41,326 nucleotides of DNA from Bryobacterales bacterium (GTDB lineage Bacteria > Acidobacteriota > Terriglobia > Bryobacterales > Bryobacteraceae): the NCBI GenBank assembly GCA_026129915.1, contig JAHCHD010000028.1, positions 1 through 41,326 of the forward strand, written 5' to 3'. Under the pieces are notes generated by a model that ran no database searches, had not been told where the DNA came from, and saw only the letters and a list, made by a program, of their open reading frames with translations. Both the position numbers and the translations under genes were made by a program. Position 1 is the first letter of the stretch, and each line of letters starts with the position of its first letter. This document shows, one piece after another, positions 16,467 through 24,645 of the stretch.

Positions 16467-18398
16467 CTAATCAGCGGGCTCCAGTGAATTCTGGTAGCTT
16501 GCCAGGGCCATCAACGGGAACGCATGCCGGTAGTAGTGATACGTCAGATAAAACACCTTCGGGAACCCTGTACCCGTGGATAGCACTTCGTCCCAGCCCC
16601 CGTCGAGGCGCTGCGTGCGAGAAAGATAGTCAATCCCGCGCTCCACGCTGCTGCTGTAATTATCGCCGCTGGCAATCAGCCCCATGAGTGCCCAGGCAGT
16701 CTGCGAAGGCGTACTGGGGGCAGGTACGAACTCGCCTTCGTTATAGCTATGGCAGCTTTCACCCCAACCGCCATCGGCGTTCTGCACGGAACGAAGCCAC
16801 TCACCCGCCCGCAATACATGGGCCTCACGGTCGCTTTCCCCCGCGGCACGCAAACCGCGCAGGGCGAAGCAGGTGCCGTAGAGGTAATTCACTCCCCACC
16901 GCCCATACCAACTGCCGTCTGCCTCCTGCGTGTCCACCAGATACGAGACGGCTTTGCGTATAGACGGATGGCCGGGTGGTACACCGCACATCACCAGCGC
17001 TTCCATCACGCGGCCCGTGATGTCGGCGCATGTGGGGTCCAGCATCGCATTGTGGTCCGCGAAGGGCACGAAGCTGAGAGGTAGAAAGTCGTTGTCGACG
17101 TCGAAGGCCGCCCAGCCGCCATCGCTCGATTGCATGTCGAAGAGCCAGTTCACGGCACGCCGGATACAAGCCCGCTGGGATTCCGGGTCAGTGGCCCGCG
17201 CCTTTGCCAGCGCCATCAGCACCATGCCAGTGTCGTCAATGTCGGGGTAATACTCGTTGGCAAACTCGAAATACCAGCCGGAGGGCTCAGTATTCGGGCG
17301 CTTGATGCTCCAGTCGCCCTTTCTTCGCACTTCCTTAGTGAGCAGCCAGTCCGCGGCCTCGCGCAGGGCGTCAGCAGGAGCCACGCCGGCATCAGCCAGG
17401 GCGTAAGTGATGATCGCGGTGTCCCACACAGGCGAAAAGCAGGGCTGGAAATAGAGTGAATCTTCGGTTTCCACAATCAGCCGCTCAAACTGGGCCACAG
17501 CCTCAATGAACTCAGGAGACTGCCGGGAGTAACCAAGCAGGTCCAGTGCCATAATCCAATACATCATCGGCGGATAAATCGCGCCAAGACCATCGGAATT
17601 CCGGGTGCGTTCCAGCGCCCAGGCTGCCGCTGCCTGAACCGCCCGCTGGCGAATCTTGCGGTTGCCAAATCGGTCCCAAAGTTTTAGCGCAACGTCCACG
17701 CCATAGAAGAAGTTGCGCCACGACACGTACTCCCCAGACTTAGGGAAGCCCATCGCTACCCCGGGCTGCAGTAATTCCTCAAGATGGAAGCCTTCGGGCA
17801 CCGGGCGTAACGGCGCATGTGCGTGGATGATACTCAGCGGCACCACAATGGCCCGGCTCCAGGACGACATCTCATAAAGCCAGTTGCCCGGCACCAGCAT
17901 CATCTCTGGAGGCACCGAGGGCACATAGCGCCGGGGGTAGAGCCCGAACATGCTCAGGTTGATCTTTACGTAACTATTGGCCGCCTGGATTCCGCCCAGG
18001 GCGAGGATCCGCTCACGGGCCGCGATCATCCGCGGGTCCTGCAACGAAAGCCCTGAGAGCTTCAGCGCGAAGTAGGCCTTCACCGTCGCGCTCACGTCGG
18101 AGGGTCCCTTGGCGCAGATGTTGAAGCCGCCATCAGGAAGTTGGCGATCCAGGATGCTCGCTGCAGCCTTCCGAACCCGGTCCAGGCACGGCGGCCGCCA
18201 GCTGGTGTCACCGGGCGCGGGAGGATGCAGCCAAAGCTGCAAAAGGATATAGTCCGATTCCAGCGTCGTATCCGCTGTGAGGTCGCCCCACCAGTATCCC
18301 TCCGCCCGCTGCAAACTCAGCAGATAACGGGTGGACCGATCAATTGCGCGATTCACACGGGCAGCGCCGGTCTCGATTGCCTGACCAATGGCACTCAT
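16467..18398 (-). CDS. shc: Squalene-hopene cyclase
   Basis: At 643 residues it has the usual length for a class II triterpene cyclase. The catalytic acid motif is PDIDDTGMVLMALA (D386, D388, D389, equivalent to the DxDD of the Alicyclobacillus enzyme). Several QW repeats are present, for example GGWAAFDVDND, GSWYGRWG, GGWGESCHSYNEGEF and GGWDEVL. It cyclises squalene to hopene/hopanol at the cytoplasmic membrane. The start follows the ispH stop by 7 nt, so the two are coupled. No Shine-Dalgarno sequence is evident, as for several genes of this operon. Confidence 0.96.
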   Translation of the reverse strand: MSAIGQAIETGAARVNRAIDRSTRYLLSLQRAEGYWWGDLTADTTLESDYILLQLWLHPPAPGDTSWRPPCLDRVRKAAASILDRQLPDGGFNICAKGPSDVSATVKAYFALKLSGLSLQDPRMIAARERILALGGIQAANSYVKINLSMFGLYPRRYVPSVPPEMMLVPGNWLYEMSSWSRAIVVPLSIIHAHAPLRPVPEGFHLEELLQPGVAMGFPKSGEYVSWRNFFYGVDVALKLWDRFGNRKIRQRAVQAAAAWALERTRNSDGLGAIYPPMMYWIMALDLLGYSRQSPEFIEAVAQFERLIVETEDSLYFQPCFSPVWDTAIITYALADAGVAPADALREAADWLLTKEVRRKGDWSIKRPNTEPSGWYFEFANEYYPDIDDTGMVLMALAKARATDPESQRACIRRAVNWLFDMQSSDGGWAAFDVDNDFLPLSFVPFADHNAMLDPTCADITGRVMEALVMCGVPPGHPSIRKAVSYLVDTQEADGSWYGRWGVNYLYGTCFALRGLRAAGESDREAHVLRAGEWLRSVQNADGGWGESCHSYNEGEFVPAPSTPSQTAWALMGLIASGDNYSSSVERGIDYLSRTQRLDGGWDEVLSTGTGFPKVFYLTYHYYRHAFPLMALASYQNSLEPAD

Positions 18399-18405
18399 GA
18401 CACGT

Positions 18406-19408
18406 TTAGTTCGCGACGGGTTGCAGCCTGGGCTCCAGTATCTTCAGCTCAGGCGGCAAGCTGAAGCGGACGTCTTCGTCCTTCAGCTCCATTTCTTCGA
18501 CGTCCTCAAACTGGAAATCGGTTCGCAAACGAGCAATTACTCCCTGCACCAATACCTCGGGGGCCGAGGCGCCCGCCGTGATGGAAACGGAAGTCACCCC
18601 AGCCAGCCACGATGGCTGAATCTCTGCCGCGTCGTCCACCAGGTAGGATGGCACCCCGGCGTTCATACACACTTCCACAAGCCGCTTTGAGTTGGAACTG
18701 TTTTGGGAACCTACCACCAGCAATAGCTGGCACAGCGGTGCCACTGCCTTCACGGCAAGCTGCCGGTTTTCTGTGGCGTAGCAGATGTCCTGCGAAGGTG
18801 GGCCCGCAATGGCGGGGAAACGCTCCTTCAAGCGAATGATAATGTCGCGGGTCTCGTCCAGGCTCAGCGTAGTCTGAGTGAGGTATACCACCTTGTTTTC
18901 GTCACGCAAAGCCAATAGTTCCACGTCGGAGACATCGCTGACGAGGTGCATATGGTCAGGCGCTTCGCCCATGGTGCCAACGGTTTCCTCGTGGTCGCGA
19001 TGCCCGATGAGCACGATGGAGTAGCCCTGCTTGGCAAATCGGATGGCCTCCATGTGTACCTTGGTTACCAGCGGGCAGGTGGCATCAATCACGTTCAGCT
19101 TGCGTTCGCTTGCCTGGTGGCGGACTTCCGGCGAAACCCCGTGTGCGCTGAAAATAATGCGAGCGCCTATGGGTACATCGGGAATCTCGTCAACGAAAAT
19201 TGCGCATTTTCACGAAGGCTCACTCACGACGTGCTTGTTGTGGGACAATCTCGTGCAATACGTAAATCGGTGGCGGGTAGAACTCAAGGGCCAGCTTCAC
19301 CACATCAATGGCGCGCACCACTCCCGCACAGAAGCCGCGGGGCTTCAGGAGGATCAGCTTTTTACGGGAGGACGCTTGAGGGACTTCGGTGAGGGGAGCC
19401 ATAAGCAC
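18406..19408 (-). pseudogene. ispH: 4-hydroxy-3-methylbut-2-enyl diphosphate reductase IspH, reading frame broken by three small indels
   Basis: Two pieces encode one LytB/IspH protein. The N-terminal piece (19220-19408) has [16 protein letters not shown], with the first cluster Cys, and YVLHEIV. The C-terminal piece (open from about 19200 to 18406) has AHGVSPEV, VIDATCPLVTKVH with the second Cys, VGSQNSSNSKRL and SAGASAPE-like ITAGASAPE. Between them the protein can be restored by three one-base changes: an extra C at the GGG of 19242-19244 (restoring VHNKHVV), an extra C at 19217-19218 (restoring SELREK) and a missing A at 19207-19210. The enzyme makes IPP and DMAPP, feeding the hopanoid pathway, and is normally essential. 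A sequencing or assembly error seems likelier than real decay. Start: GTG 19408 or ATG 19402. Confidence 0.85.
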
Positions 19409-19412
19409 TTTC

Positions 19413-19441
19413 AGTATACCAGTGGCACCATTTACTGTGTT
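19413..19441 (-). promoter_or_regulatory. Candidate promoter of the hopanoid operon
   Basis: On the minus strand TATACT (19418-19413) is a near-consensus -10 box. Seventeen bases upstream is AACACA (19441-19436), a weak -35 match (3 of 6). A start of transcription about 7 nt after the -10 would fall at 19405-19407, right at the ispH start codons. The mRNA would be leaderless, which fits the absence of a ribosome-binding site there. Confidence 0.45.
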
Positions 19442-19453
19442 AGCGATTGCTAA
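19440..19453. promoter_or_regulatory. Inverted repeat TTAGC-N4-GCTAA overlapping the -35 region
   Basis: A perfect 5-bp palindrome with a 4-bp centre (TTAGCGATTGCTAA) covers the upstream side of the proposed hopanoid-operon promoter. Its size and place suit a dimeric regulator, but no regulator gene is adjacent. Confidence 0.4.
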
Positions 19454-19507
19454 GTAGTGTCAGAAGGGGCTGTCCGTGGGCAATTCCGCACCGGTCTCGC
19501 CCCGCTT

Positions 19508-19552
19508 CCCCACGTGGGGCCTCGCCTCGCGATGAGTCGCGAGGTATCGCGA
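19508..19552. repeat. Palindrome cluster: CCCCACGTGGGG and three TCGCGA sites phased at 10 bp
   Basis: The interval between the divergent ispH and GT2 genes holds a 12-bp perfect palindrome, CCCCACGTGGGG (19508-19519). It is followed by TCGCGA at 19527, 19537 and 19547, exactly one helical turn apart. Two of these also form a 7-bp stem, CCTCGCG/CGCGAGG, with a 6-nt loop (19525-19544). No T-tract follows, so it is not a simple terminator. A multi-site operator is possible. Confidence 0.4.
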
Positions 19553-19604
19553 AGTTACACTGGCGGATAGAATTAGGTACCCTGCTTGTTGGTGCGTTTA
19601 CTAG

Positions 19605-20333
19605 GTGAATTCCCTTTCCATTGTCATCCCCGCCTTCAACGAGCAGCAGCGACTGCCTCCTACCTTGGCAAAACTGGACGCCTATCTCGCCACGCGGAAT
19701 TTTGAGTTCATTGAGATTGTGGTGGTGAACGACGGGTCCACTGATGCCACCGCTGACGTGGTTCAGCGGGCAGCAGCGGAAAGAGGCTGGTGCAGGCTAC
19801 TCGAAAACCCAGGAAACCGCGGTAAAGGCTATAGCATCCGGCATGGAATGCTGGAAGCACAAGGGACTTGGGTCCTGTTCACGGATGCGGATCTTTCCAC
19901 GCCCATCGAAGAATTGGGCAAATTGGAGGCCGCGCTTGGGGCCAAGCAAGCGCAGGTTGCAATTGGCTCGCGAGCCTTGGATCGTAGTCTCGTCGAGGTC
20001 CCCCAGCACGGGCTGCGGGAGTCCGCCGGGCGCTTCTTCAACATCGTGATGCGCATCGTTACCGGGATGGCCTTTCGCGACACGCAGTGCGGCTTCAAGC
20101 TCTTTGAGGCTGAGGCGGCGCGGGAGATTTTCCGTCGCCAGCGTCTCGATGGCTTCGGGTTTGATGTGGAGATTCTCTACATCGCGCGCAAGCTCGGCTA
20201 TCGCGTCGCGGAAGTGCCGGTGCGCTGGCAGGATGTGGCGGGCACAAAGGTGAGTCTGGCCCGCGGGTTGGACGCATTCGTCGACATCCTGCGGGTTCGC
20301 TGGAACGATATGCGCGGGCGCTATCGCCGTTAG
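19605..20333 (+). CDS. Family 2 glycosyltransferase, polyprenyl-phosphate glucose/mannose synthase-like
   Basis: The 242-residue soluble GT2 resembles dolichyl-phosphate sugar synthases. It has LSIVIPAFNEQQRLPPTL, VVVNDGSTDATAD, NRGKGYSIRHGML, FTDADLSTPIEEL (the DxD metal site) and FRDTQCGFKLFE, ending with VPVRWQDVAGTKVSL. The enzyme type transfers glucose or mannose from a nucleotide sugar to polyprenyl phosphate at the inner face of the membrane. Its product would be the donor for GT-C enzymes such as the one at 197-1579, although they are not adjacent. The start is GTG with no clear Shine-Dalgarno sequence. Confidence 0.85.
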   Translation: MNSLSIVIPAFNEQQRLPPTLAKLDAYLATRNFEFIEIVVVNDGSTDATADVVQRAAAERGWCRLLENPGNRGKGYSIRHGMLEAQGTWVLFTDADLSTPIEELGKLEAALGAKQAQVAIGSRALDRSLVEVPQHGLRESAGRFFNIVMRIVTGMAFRDTQCGFKLFEAEAAREIFRRQRLDGFGFDVEILYIARKLGYRVAEVPVRWQDVAGTKVSLARGLDAFVDILRVRWNDMRGRYRR

Positions 20334-20396
20334 GGACAACCCCGCCCCTCCCTCGGCCTTGGAATAAATCGGTCCTTCCCCGGAATACTCCGGTGC

Positions 20397-20876
20397 ATGA
20401 ATCGCCTCATTCCTCGCCGCACGATGCGGCTCCTGCTTTCCCTCAGCCTTTGCGCGCTGTTGCCTTCCAGTTTGGCCATACAGCCGCTGCGTGCCACACC
20501 TCCCCAGTTCTTTCTGGATTCCAATGGCCTGGCGATTGGCGGTTTCGACCTGGTTTCCTACTTCACTGAGGGCCGCGCGCAACGGGGTAGCGAACGCTTC
20601 CAGGCGGAGTACAAAGGGGCAACGTTTCTGTTCTCCTCTGAGGCCAACCGCAACCTCTTTCAGGCGAACCAGGAAATGTATCTGCCCCAATTCCATGGGT
20701 ACTGTGCCTACGCCCTGGCGGCGGGGAAACTGCGCCAGTGCGACCCCCGCCGTTTTTCCGTGGACGGCGGCAAGCTCTATCTGTTCTCATCCGAGCGGGT
20801 ACGGCGCCAGTGGAGCCTCACTGAGGCGGACCTTCTTGCCAAAGCGGTGGAAGTGTGGCGCGGGCTGTTCGACTAA
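20397..20876 (+). CDS. Exported YHS-domain protein
   Basis: The 159-residue product begins with a signal sequence (about residues 1-33, hydrophobic core LLLSLSLCALLPSSLA). It continues with a YHS domain: GLAIGGFDLVSYFTEGRA, YKGATFLFSSEANRNLF, then FHGYCAYALAAGKL and VDGGKLYLF. YHS domains occur in metal-handling proteins such as copper ATPases, and as free exported proteins of unknown function. No Cys pair is present beyond the conserved GYCAYA Cys. It lies 63 bp after the GT2 gene and upstream of the redox fusion protein, so a periplasmic metal or redox role is plausible but not shown. Confidence 0.8.
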   Translation: MNRLIPRRTMRLLLSLSLCALLPSSLAIQPLRATPPQFFLDSNGLAIGGFDLVSYFTEGRAQRGSERFQAEYKGATFLFSSEANRNLFQANQEMYLPQFHGYCAYALAAGKLRQCDPRRFSVDGGKLYLFSSERVRRQWSLTEADLLAKAVEVWRGLFD

Positions 20877-21019
20877 GCAAGACACTCAGCACCTTGCGCG
20901 GCGAATGGAAAGGCTAGTCTGCCCACTTCCCGCCGCGCGAAGTGACTCTCTTGGGTGGACAATCAAACCAGGGCGTCAGCGGGGGCATTGCCCTTCGCGT
21001 GGACAACTAGAGGAATCAG

Positions 21020-23305
21020 ATGCTAGGAAGAATCCGCTCCATCGGTAGCACGCTGCTCGATAGCCCGAACGCGGAATCGCGCCGCCCGGTTCTGGATGCG
21101 AACCTCCAAAGCAACGTGCCAGGACTCTACGTGGTGGGCGACCTTGCCGGCGCACCTGTCATCAAGCTCGCGATGGAGCATGGCGATCGCGTGGCCCGCC
21201 AAATCTCCGCGCTTCCCGACCCCCGATCCACAACGCCGGGCGCCTATGACGTAGTGGTGATTGGCGCTGGCGCATCGGGCCTTACCGCGGCGATCTGTCT
21301 GCAGGAGATGGGTTTACGTGTGCTGGTGCTGGAGAAGTCAAAAATCGCCAGTACCATTGAGGATTTCCCTGAAGGCAAGTGGATCTATGCCGAGCCGGAA
21401 TCCTTGCCTGCATCCGGGAAGCTCTGGCTGGAGGGCGCAACCAAGGAAGAGCTGCTTGCTCGGTGGAAGGAAATTGTCGGCGAGAAGCGCGTGGAAGTGC
21501 GTGTGGGTGAGGGCGTTACTTCCCTGGAACGCCGCCCGGACAATCACTTTGATGTCCGCACGGGCGAGGGAAGTTACCTTGCACGGCGGGTAGTCCTGGC
21601 CACCGGCCAGCGGGGTAACCCGCGCTGGCTGGGTGTGCCGGGGGAGGATAACGAGCACGTCTATCACCGGCTCTACAGTCCCAAGAAGTACGAGGGCCAG
21701 CGCATCCTGGTGGTGGGCGGCGGCAACAGCGCGGTGGAGGCGGCAATCAGCCTTTCCGAACAGAACTCCGTCACGCTTTCCTATCGCGGCGATGCCTTCA
21801 GCCGTGTGTTCAAGGGCAACCAGCGCAAGCTGGAGGAGGCTATCGCCGCTGGCCGCATTGAAGTGCTCTTCCAATCGCGCGTGCTCTCATTCGAGAAAGA
21901 TCACTATCGCCTCGAGCGCAATGACGGCGCGGTCACACGCACGGAAGAACGCCCTTACCACCAGGCCTTCGTATTGGTTGGGGCGGAGATTCCCACTGCC
22001 TTTCTGAAGCAACTGGGCTTGCGCCTCGAGAACGAATGGACGGGCAGCTTCGGGATGGCAGCCATTTGGACGATGCTCACCCTGGCTGGGCTGTGGCTGT
22101 TCGGACACAATACCGGATTTCCCGCCCTCGATGGCTTAGTGCTGCCCGGAGCCTTCCTGGCTGCCATCAGCCTGGCGGCACTTGGCTATATGGGATGGAG
22201 AGGCAGCCGCTTTGCCTGGCTGGGCGTAGCCTTTTTGGTGAGCTATACCGTGTACGGCGCGAAGATGGGCACGGGTCATGAGTTCTGGCCCTATCGCGGC
22301 TGGGGCTACCAGGCTCTGTCGCTCTTCGATAGACCCTGGGCTTTCTGGTATACCGTGCTCTACACCGCGGTGATGTCGGTGTTCGGCATACAGGCCATGA
22401 ACCGCTGGGGCTTCCACCGTAAGGACAAGTTTCAGATCTGGCGCTACAGCAGTCTGCTGGGCTTCCAGTGGATCTTCTTCTTTCTGATTCCCGAATTCCT
22501 CTTTCAACTTGCGGTGGAGTATCAGTGGGTGGGGCACGCGCTGGCCACTGACCCAAACTTCGCCGGCAATGCCTGGCGAAGCTACGGTATCGTCTACGCC
22601 TGGCCACTGTTCTTTTACACCTTCTTCAGTAACCCACACGAAATCTGGATGGTGTGGGGAGCGGTGCTGGCGTTCGGCATCATCCCCATTCTGGTGCTCT
22701 TCCACGGGAAGCGTTACTGCAGTTGGATTTGTGGCTGCGGCGGCCTTGCCGAAACCCTCGGCGACCGCTGGCGTCACCTCGCTCCGAAGGGCGAGGCTAG
22801 CATTCGCCTGGAGCGTATGAACCTGTGGGTGCTGGGCGCGGCCGTGGCAGTTACCTTACTGGTGCTGGGCCGCGATGCCGTCTACTTCTTCCAGCAACCG
22901 GCGCAGTTTGGCGTCGAGTGGTACCGGCTGATCGCAGACGTTTGGCTGGTGGGCATCATTCCGGTGACGCTCTACCCGTTCTTTGGCGGCAAGGTCTGGT
23001 GCCGTTACTGGTGCCCTCTGGCGAGCATGATGCAGGTGTTCAGCAAAGTGTTCACCCGCACCAAGGTGAGCCGCTTCGCGATTCATGCAAACGACAAGTG
23101 CATTGCCTGCGGCGAGTGTACGCGCTATTGTCAGGTGGGCATCGACGTGATGCGCTTCGCCATGAAGCAGGAGGTGTTGAATAACGACAACAGCTCCTGC
23201 ATCGGATGCGGCATTTGTGTCACGGTGTGCCCCATGGACGTGCTTTCCTTCACCGCCACGGAGAGCTCGAAGCTGGTGCAGATAGAAGGCGCAAAGGCGG
23301 CATAG
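21020..23305 (+). CDS. Membrane redox fusion: FAD/NAD(P) oxidoreductase, polytopic membrane domain and 2x[4Fe-4S] ferredoxin domain
   Basis: A 761-residue three-part protein. Residues 1-335 form a thioredoxin-reductase-like flavoprotein with VVIGAGASGLTAA (about 78-90) for one dinucleotide, ATGQRGNP, and VVGGGNSAVEAA (about 230-241) for NAD(P)H. The segment VPGLYVVGDLAGAPVIKLA, normally near the C-terminus of such enzymes, is at the N-terminus (about 33-51). Residues 342-670 hold about eight or nine membrane segments with CSWICGCGG (from 567) and CRYWCPL, as in NapH/NosR/RdxA-type proteins. Two CxxCxxCxxxC clusters follow (CIACGECTRYC from 694; CIGCGICVTVC from 727). It probably moves electrons between NAD(P)H, flavin, iron-sulfur clusters and a membrane partner. 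ATG 21020 has AGAGGA upstream. Confidence 0.85.
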   Translation: MLGRIRSIGSTLLDSPNAESRRPVLDANLQSNVPGLYVVGDLAGAPVIKLAMEHGDRVARQISALPDPRSTTPGAYDVVVIGAGASGLTAAICLQEMGLRVLVLEKSKIASTIEDFPEGKWIYAEPESLPASGKLWLEGATKEELLARWKEIVGEKRVEVRVGEGVTSLERRPDNHFDVRTGEGSYLARRVVLATGQRGNPRWLGVPGEDNEHVYHRLYSPKKYEGQRILVVGGGNSAVEAAISLSEQNSVTLSYRGDAFSRVFKGNQRKLEEAIAAGRIEVLFQSRVLSFEKDHYRLERNDGAVTRTEERPYHQAFVLVGAEIPTAFLKQLGLRLENEWTGSFGMAAIWTMLTLAGLWLFGHNTGFPALDGLVLPGAFLAAISLAALGYMGWRGSRFAWLGVAFLVSYTVYGAKMGTGHEFWPYRGWGYQALSLFDRPWAFWYTVLYTAVMSVFGIQAMNRWGFHRKDKFQIWRYSSLLGFQWIFFFLIPEFLFQLAVEYQWVGHALATDPNFAGNAWRSYGIVYAWPLFFYTFFSNPHEIWMVWGAVLAFGIIPILVLFHGKRYCSWICGCGGLAETLGDRWRHLAPKGEASIRLERMNLWVLGAAVAVTLLVLGRDAVYFFQQPAQFGVEWYRLIADVWLVGIIPVTLYPFFGGKVWCRYWCPLASMMQVFSKVFTRTKVSRFAIHANDKCIACGECTRYCQVGIDVMRFAMKQEVLNNDNSSCIGCGICVTVCPMDVLSFTATESSKLVQIEGAKAA

Positions 23306-23314
23306 GAGAGTCGC

Positions 23315-23941
23315 ATGTTTCTCGCCAAGCTGTCCGTTGCGCTGCTGGCAATCCTGGCGATGCAGTCTCCGTTGGCGATTGCCCAGCGCGTGGCTTACGC
23401 CGTCGCATCGGCGCCTGATGCCCGTGTGGAACTTATCGTGGAGAAGACCGGGCTGATGTCCGGCAAGAAGCATCTCTTCCTGTTCCCGGAGTTTACCGCC
23501 GACCTGCAGTTCGACGCCCAAAAGCCCGAGAACTCCACGATTGGGCTGCGCCTGGATGCCGCTCGCATCGAGTGCAAGGACGATTGGGTAAGCGAGAAAG
23601 ACCTGAAGAAGATCGAGGCCGAAGCTCGCGACAAGATGCTGCAGGTGGCGAAGCACAAAGAGATTGTGTTTCGCTCGACGGCCATCCGCGCCCAGGGTGG
23701 CGGCAAGTATCTGGTGGAGGGCATGCTCACCATTCGGGGCATGGAAAAGCCAGCCCGCGTCGAGGTGACGATGCAGCCGGGCGCAACTGGGCAGGCTGAA
23801 GCCGGTGGTGCATTGGCCTTTTCTGGTGAGGCTAGCGTGGATATGACAGACTGGGGATTGAAGCCTCCATCGGCTGTGCTGGGCGCGGTGGGCACGAACA
23901 AAGTGATGCAACTGCGTTTCCAGTTGACAGCGCGGCGGTAG
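23315..23941 (+). CDS. YceI-family periplasmic protein
   Basis: The 208-residue protein has a signal peptide (MFLAKLSVALLAILAMQSPL, cleavage near AIAQ) and the YceI beta-barrel signature: LIVEKTGLMSGKKHLFLF, IECKDDWVSEKDLKKIE, MLQVAKHKEIVFRSTAI and GMLTIRGMEKPARVEVTM. YceI proteins bind isoprenoid-type lipids or amphiphiles in the periplasm; some bind polyisoprenoid quinone-like ligands. It starts 9 nt after the redox fusion with GGAGAG upstream, so co-transcription is likely. A lipid or quinone carrier next to a membrane redox enzyme makes sense, but the ligand is unknown. Confidence 0.88.
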   Translation: MFLAKLSVALLAILAMQSPLAIAQRVAYAVASAPDARVELIVEKTGLMSGKKHLFLFPEFTADLQFDAQKPENSTIGLRLDAARIECKDDWVSEKDLKKIEAEARDKMLQVAKHKEIVFRSTAIRAQGGGKYLVEGMLTIRGMEKPARVEVTMQPGATGQAEAGGALAFSGEASVDMTDWGLKPPSAVLGAVGTNKVMQLRFQLTARR

Positions 23942-23991
23942 CTGCAAGAAACTTGCGCCAGGCCCGGTGTTGAAGCCATCCAAGGGGAACC

Positions 23992-24627
23992 ATGTCTGAG
24001 ACCACCCACTACAACGAGCCAACATTGCGGCTCTCGAAGATCTATACCAAGAGCGGCGACGAAGGCATGACCAGTCTCGTGAACGGGCGCCGTGTCGCCA
24101 AGAATCATCCCCGCATCGAAGCCTACGGCACCGTGGATGAACTGAATGCCCACCTTGGGCTGGCCGCCGCCAGCCTGGCGGAATTGCACGCCAGTTACCC
24201 TGGGTTGCAGCGTCTGGCGAAAATCCTTCTGCGCGTGCAGCACGAACTCTTCAACCTGGGCTCACTGCTGGCAACTGACCCCGCGCATTTGCACCCAAAG
24301 CAGCCCCGCATCACCGATGCCGATGTGGCAATGCTCGAAGCGGAGATGGATGAGCTGAATGCGGAACTGCCTGAATTAAACTCGTTTGTGCTTCCTGGCG
24401 GTAGCCGGGTGAACGCGGAATTGCACGTTTGCCGCACCATCTGCCGTCGTGCTGAGCGGCTATCCAACGGCCTGGCCCAGAACGAGGAGGTGCATCCTGA
24501 GGTGATGCGCTACCTCAACCGCCTGAGTGATGCGCTATTCGTGTGGAGCCGGTGGGTGAATACAGCCATGGGAATCCCGGAAGTGCTGTGGAACCCAAAC
24601 CAGGCGTCCAGCGCGAGCGGCCACTAA
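23992..24627 (+). CDS. PduO-type cob(I)alamin adenosyltransferase
   Basis: The 211-residue ATP:cob(I)alamin adenosyltransferase shows the family landmarks: KIYTKSGDEGMTSLVNG (ATP-binding loop), EAYGTVDELNAHLG, LNSFVLPGG and the C-terminal RTICRRAERLSNGLAQNEE, then YLNRLSDALFVWSRW. It attaches the adenosyl group to cobalamin to give coenzyme B12. It follows the YceI gene by 50 bp on the same strand and is convergent with the YhhQ gene (18 bp between stops). No B12-dependent enzyme is visible nearby. Confidence 0.92.
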   Translation: MSETTHYNEPTLRLSKIYTKSGDEGMTSLVNGRRVAKNHPRIEAYGTVDELNAHLGLAAASLAELHASYPGLQRLAKILLRVQHELFNLGSLLATDPAHLHPKQPRITDADVAMLEAEMDELNAELPELNSFVLPGGSRVNAELHVCRTICRRAERLSNGLAQNEEVHPEVMRYLNRLSDALFVWSRWVNTAMGIPEVLWNPNQASSASGH

Positions 24628-24645
24628 GCAGATGCGCGCTGCAGA

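Noticed and set aside
19196..19250. Programmed ribosomal frameshifting in ispH.
   Set aside because: Three separate indels in both directions would be needed and no slippery site with a downstream structure is seen.
20924..20944. Hairpin CACTTC/GAAGTG after the YHS gene as a terminator.
   Set aside because: A 6-bp stem with a 9-nt loop is present, but no T-tract follows.
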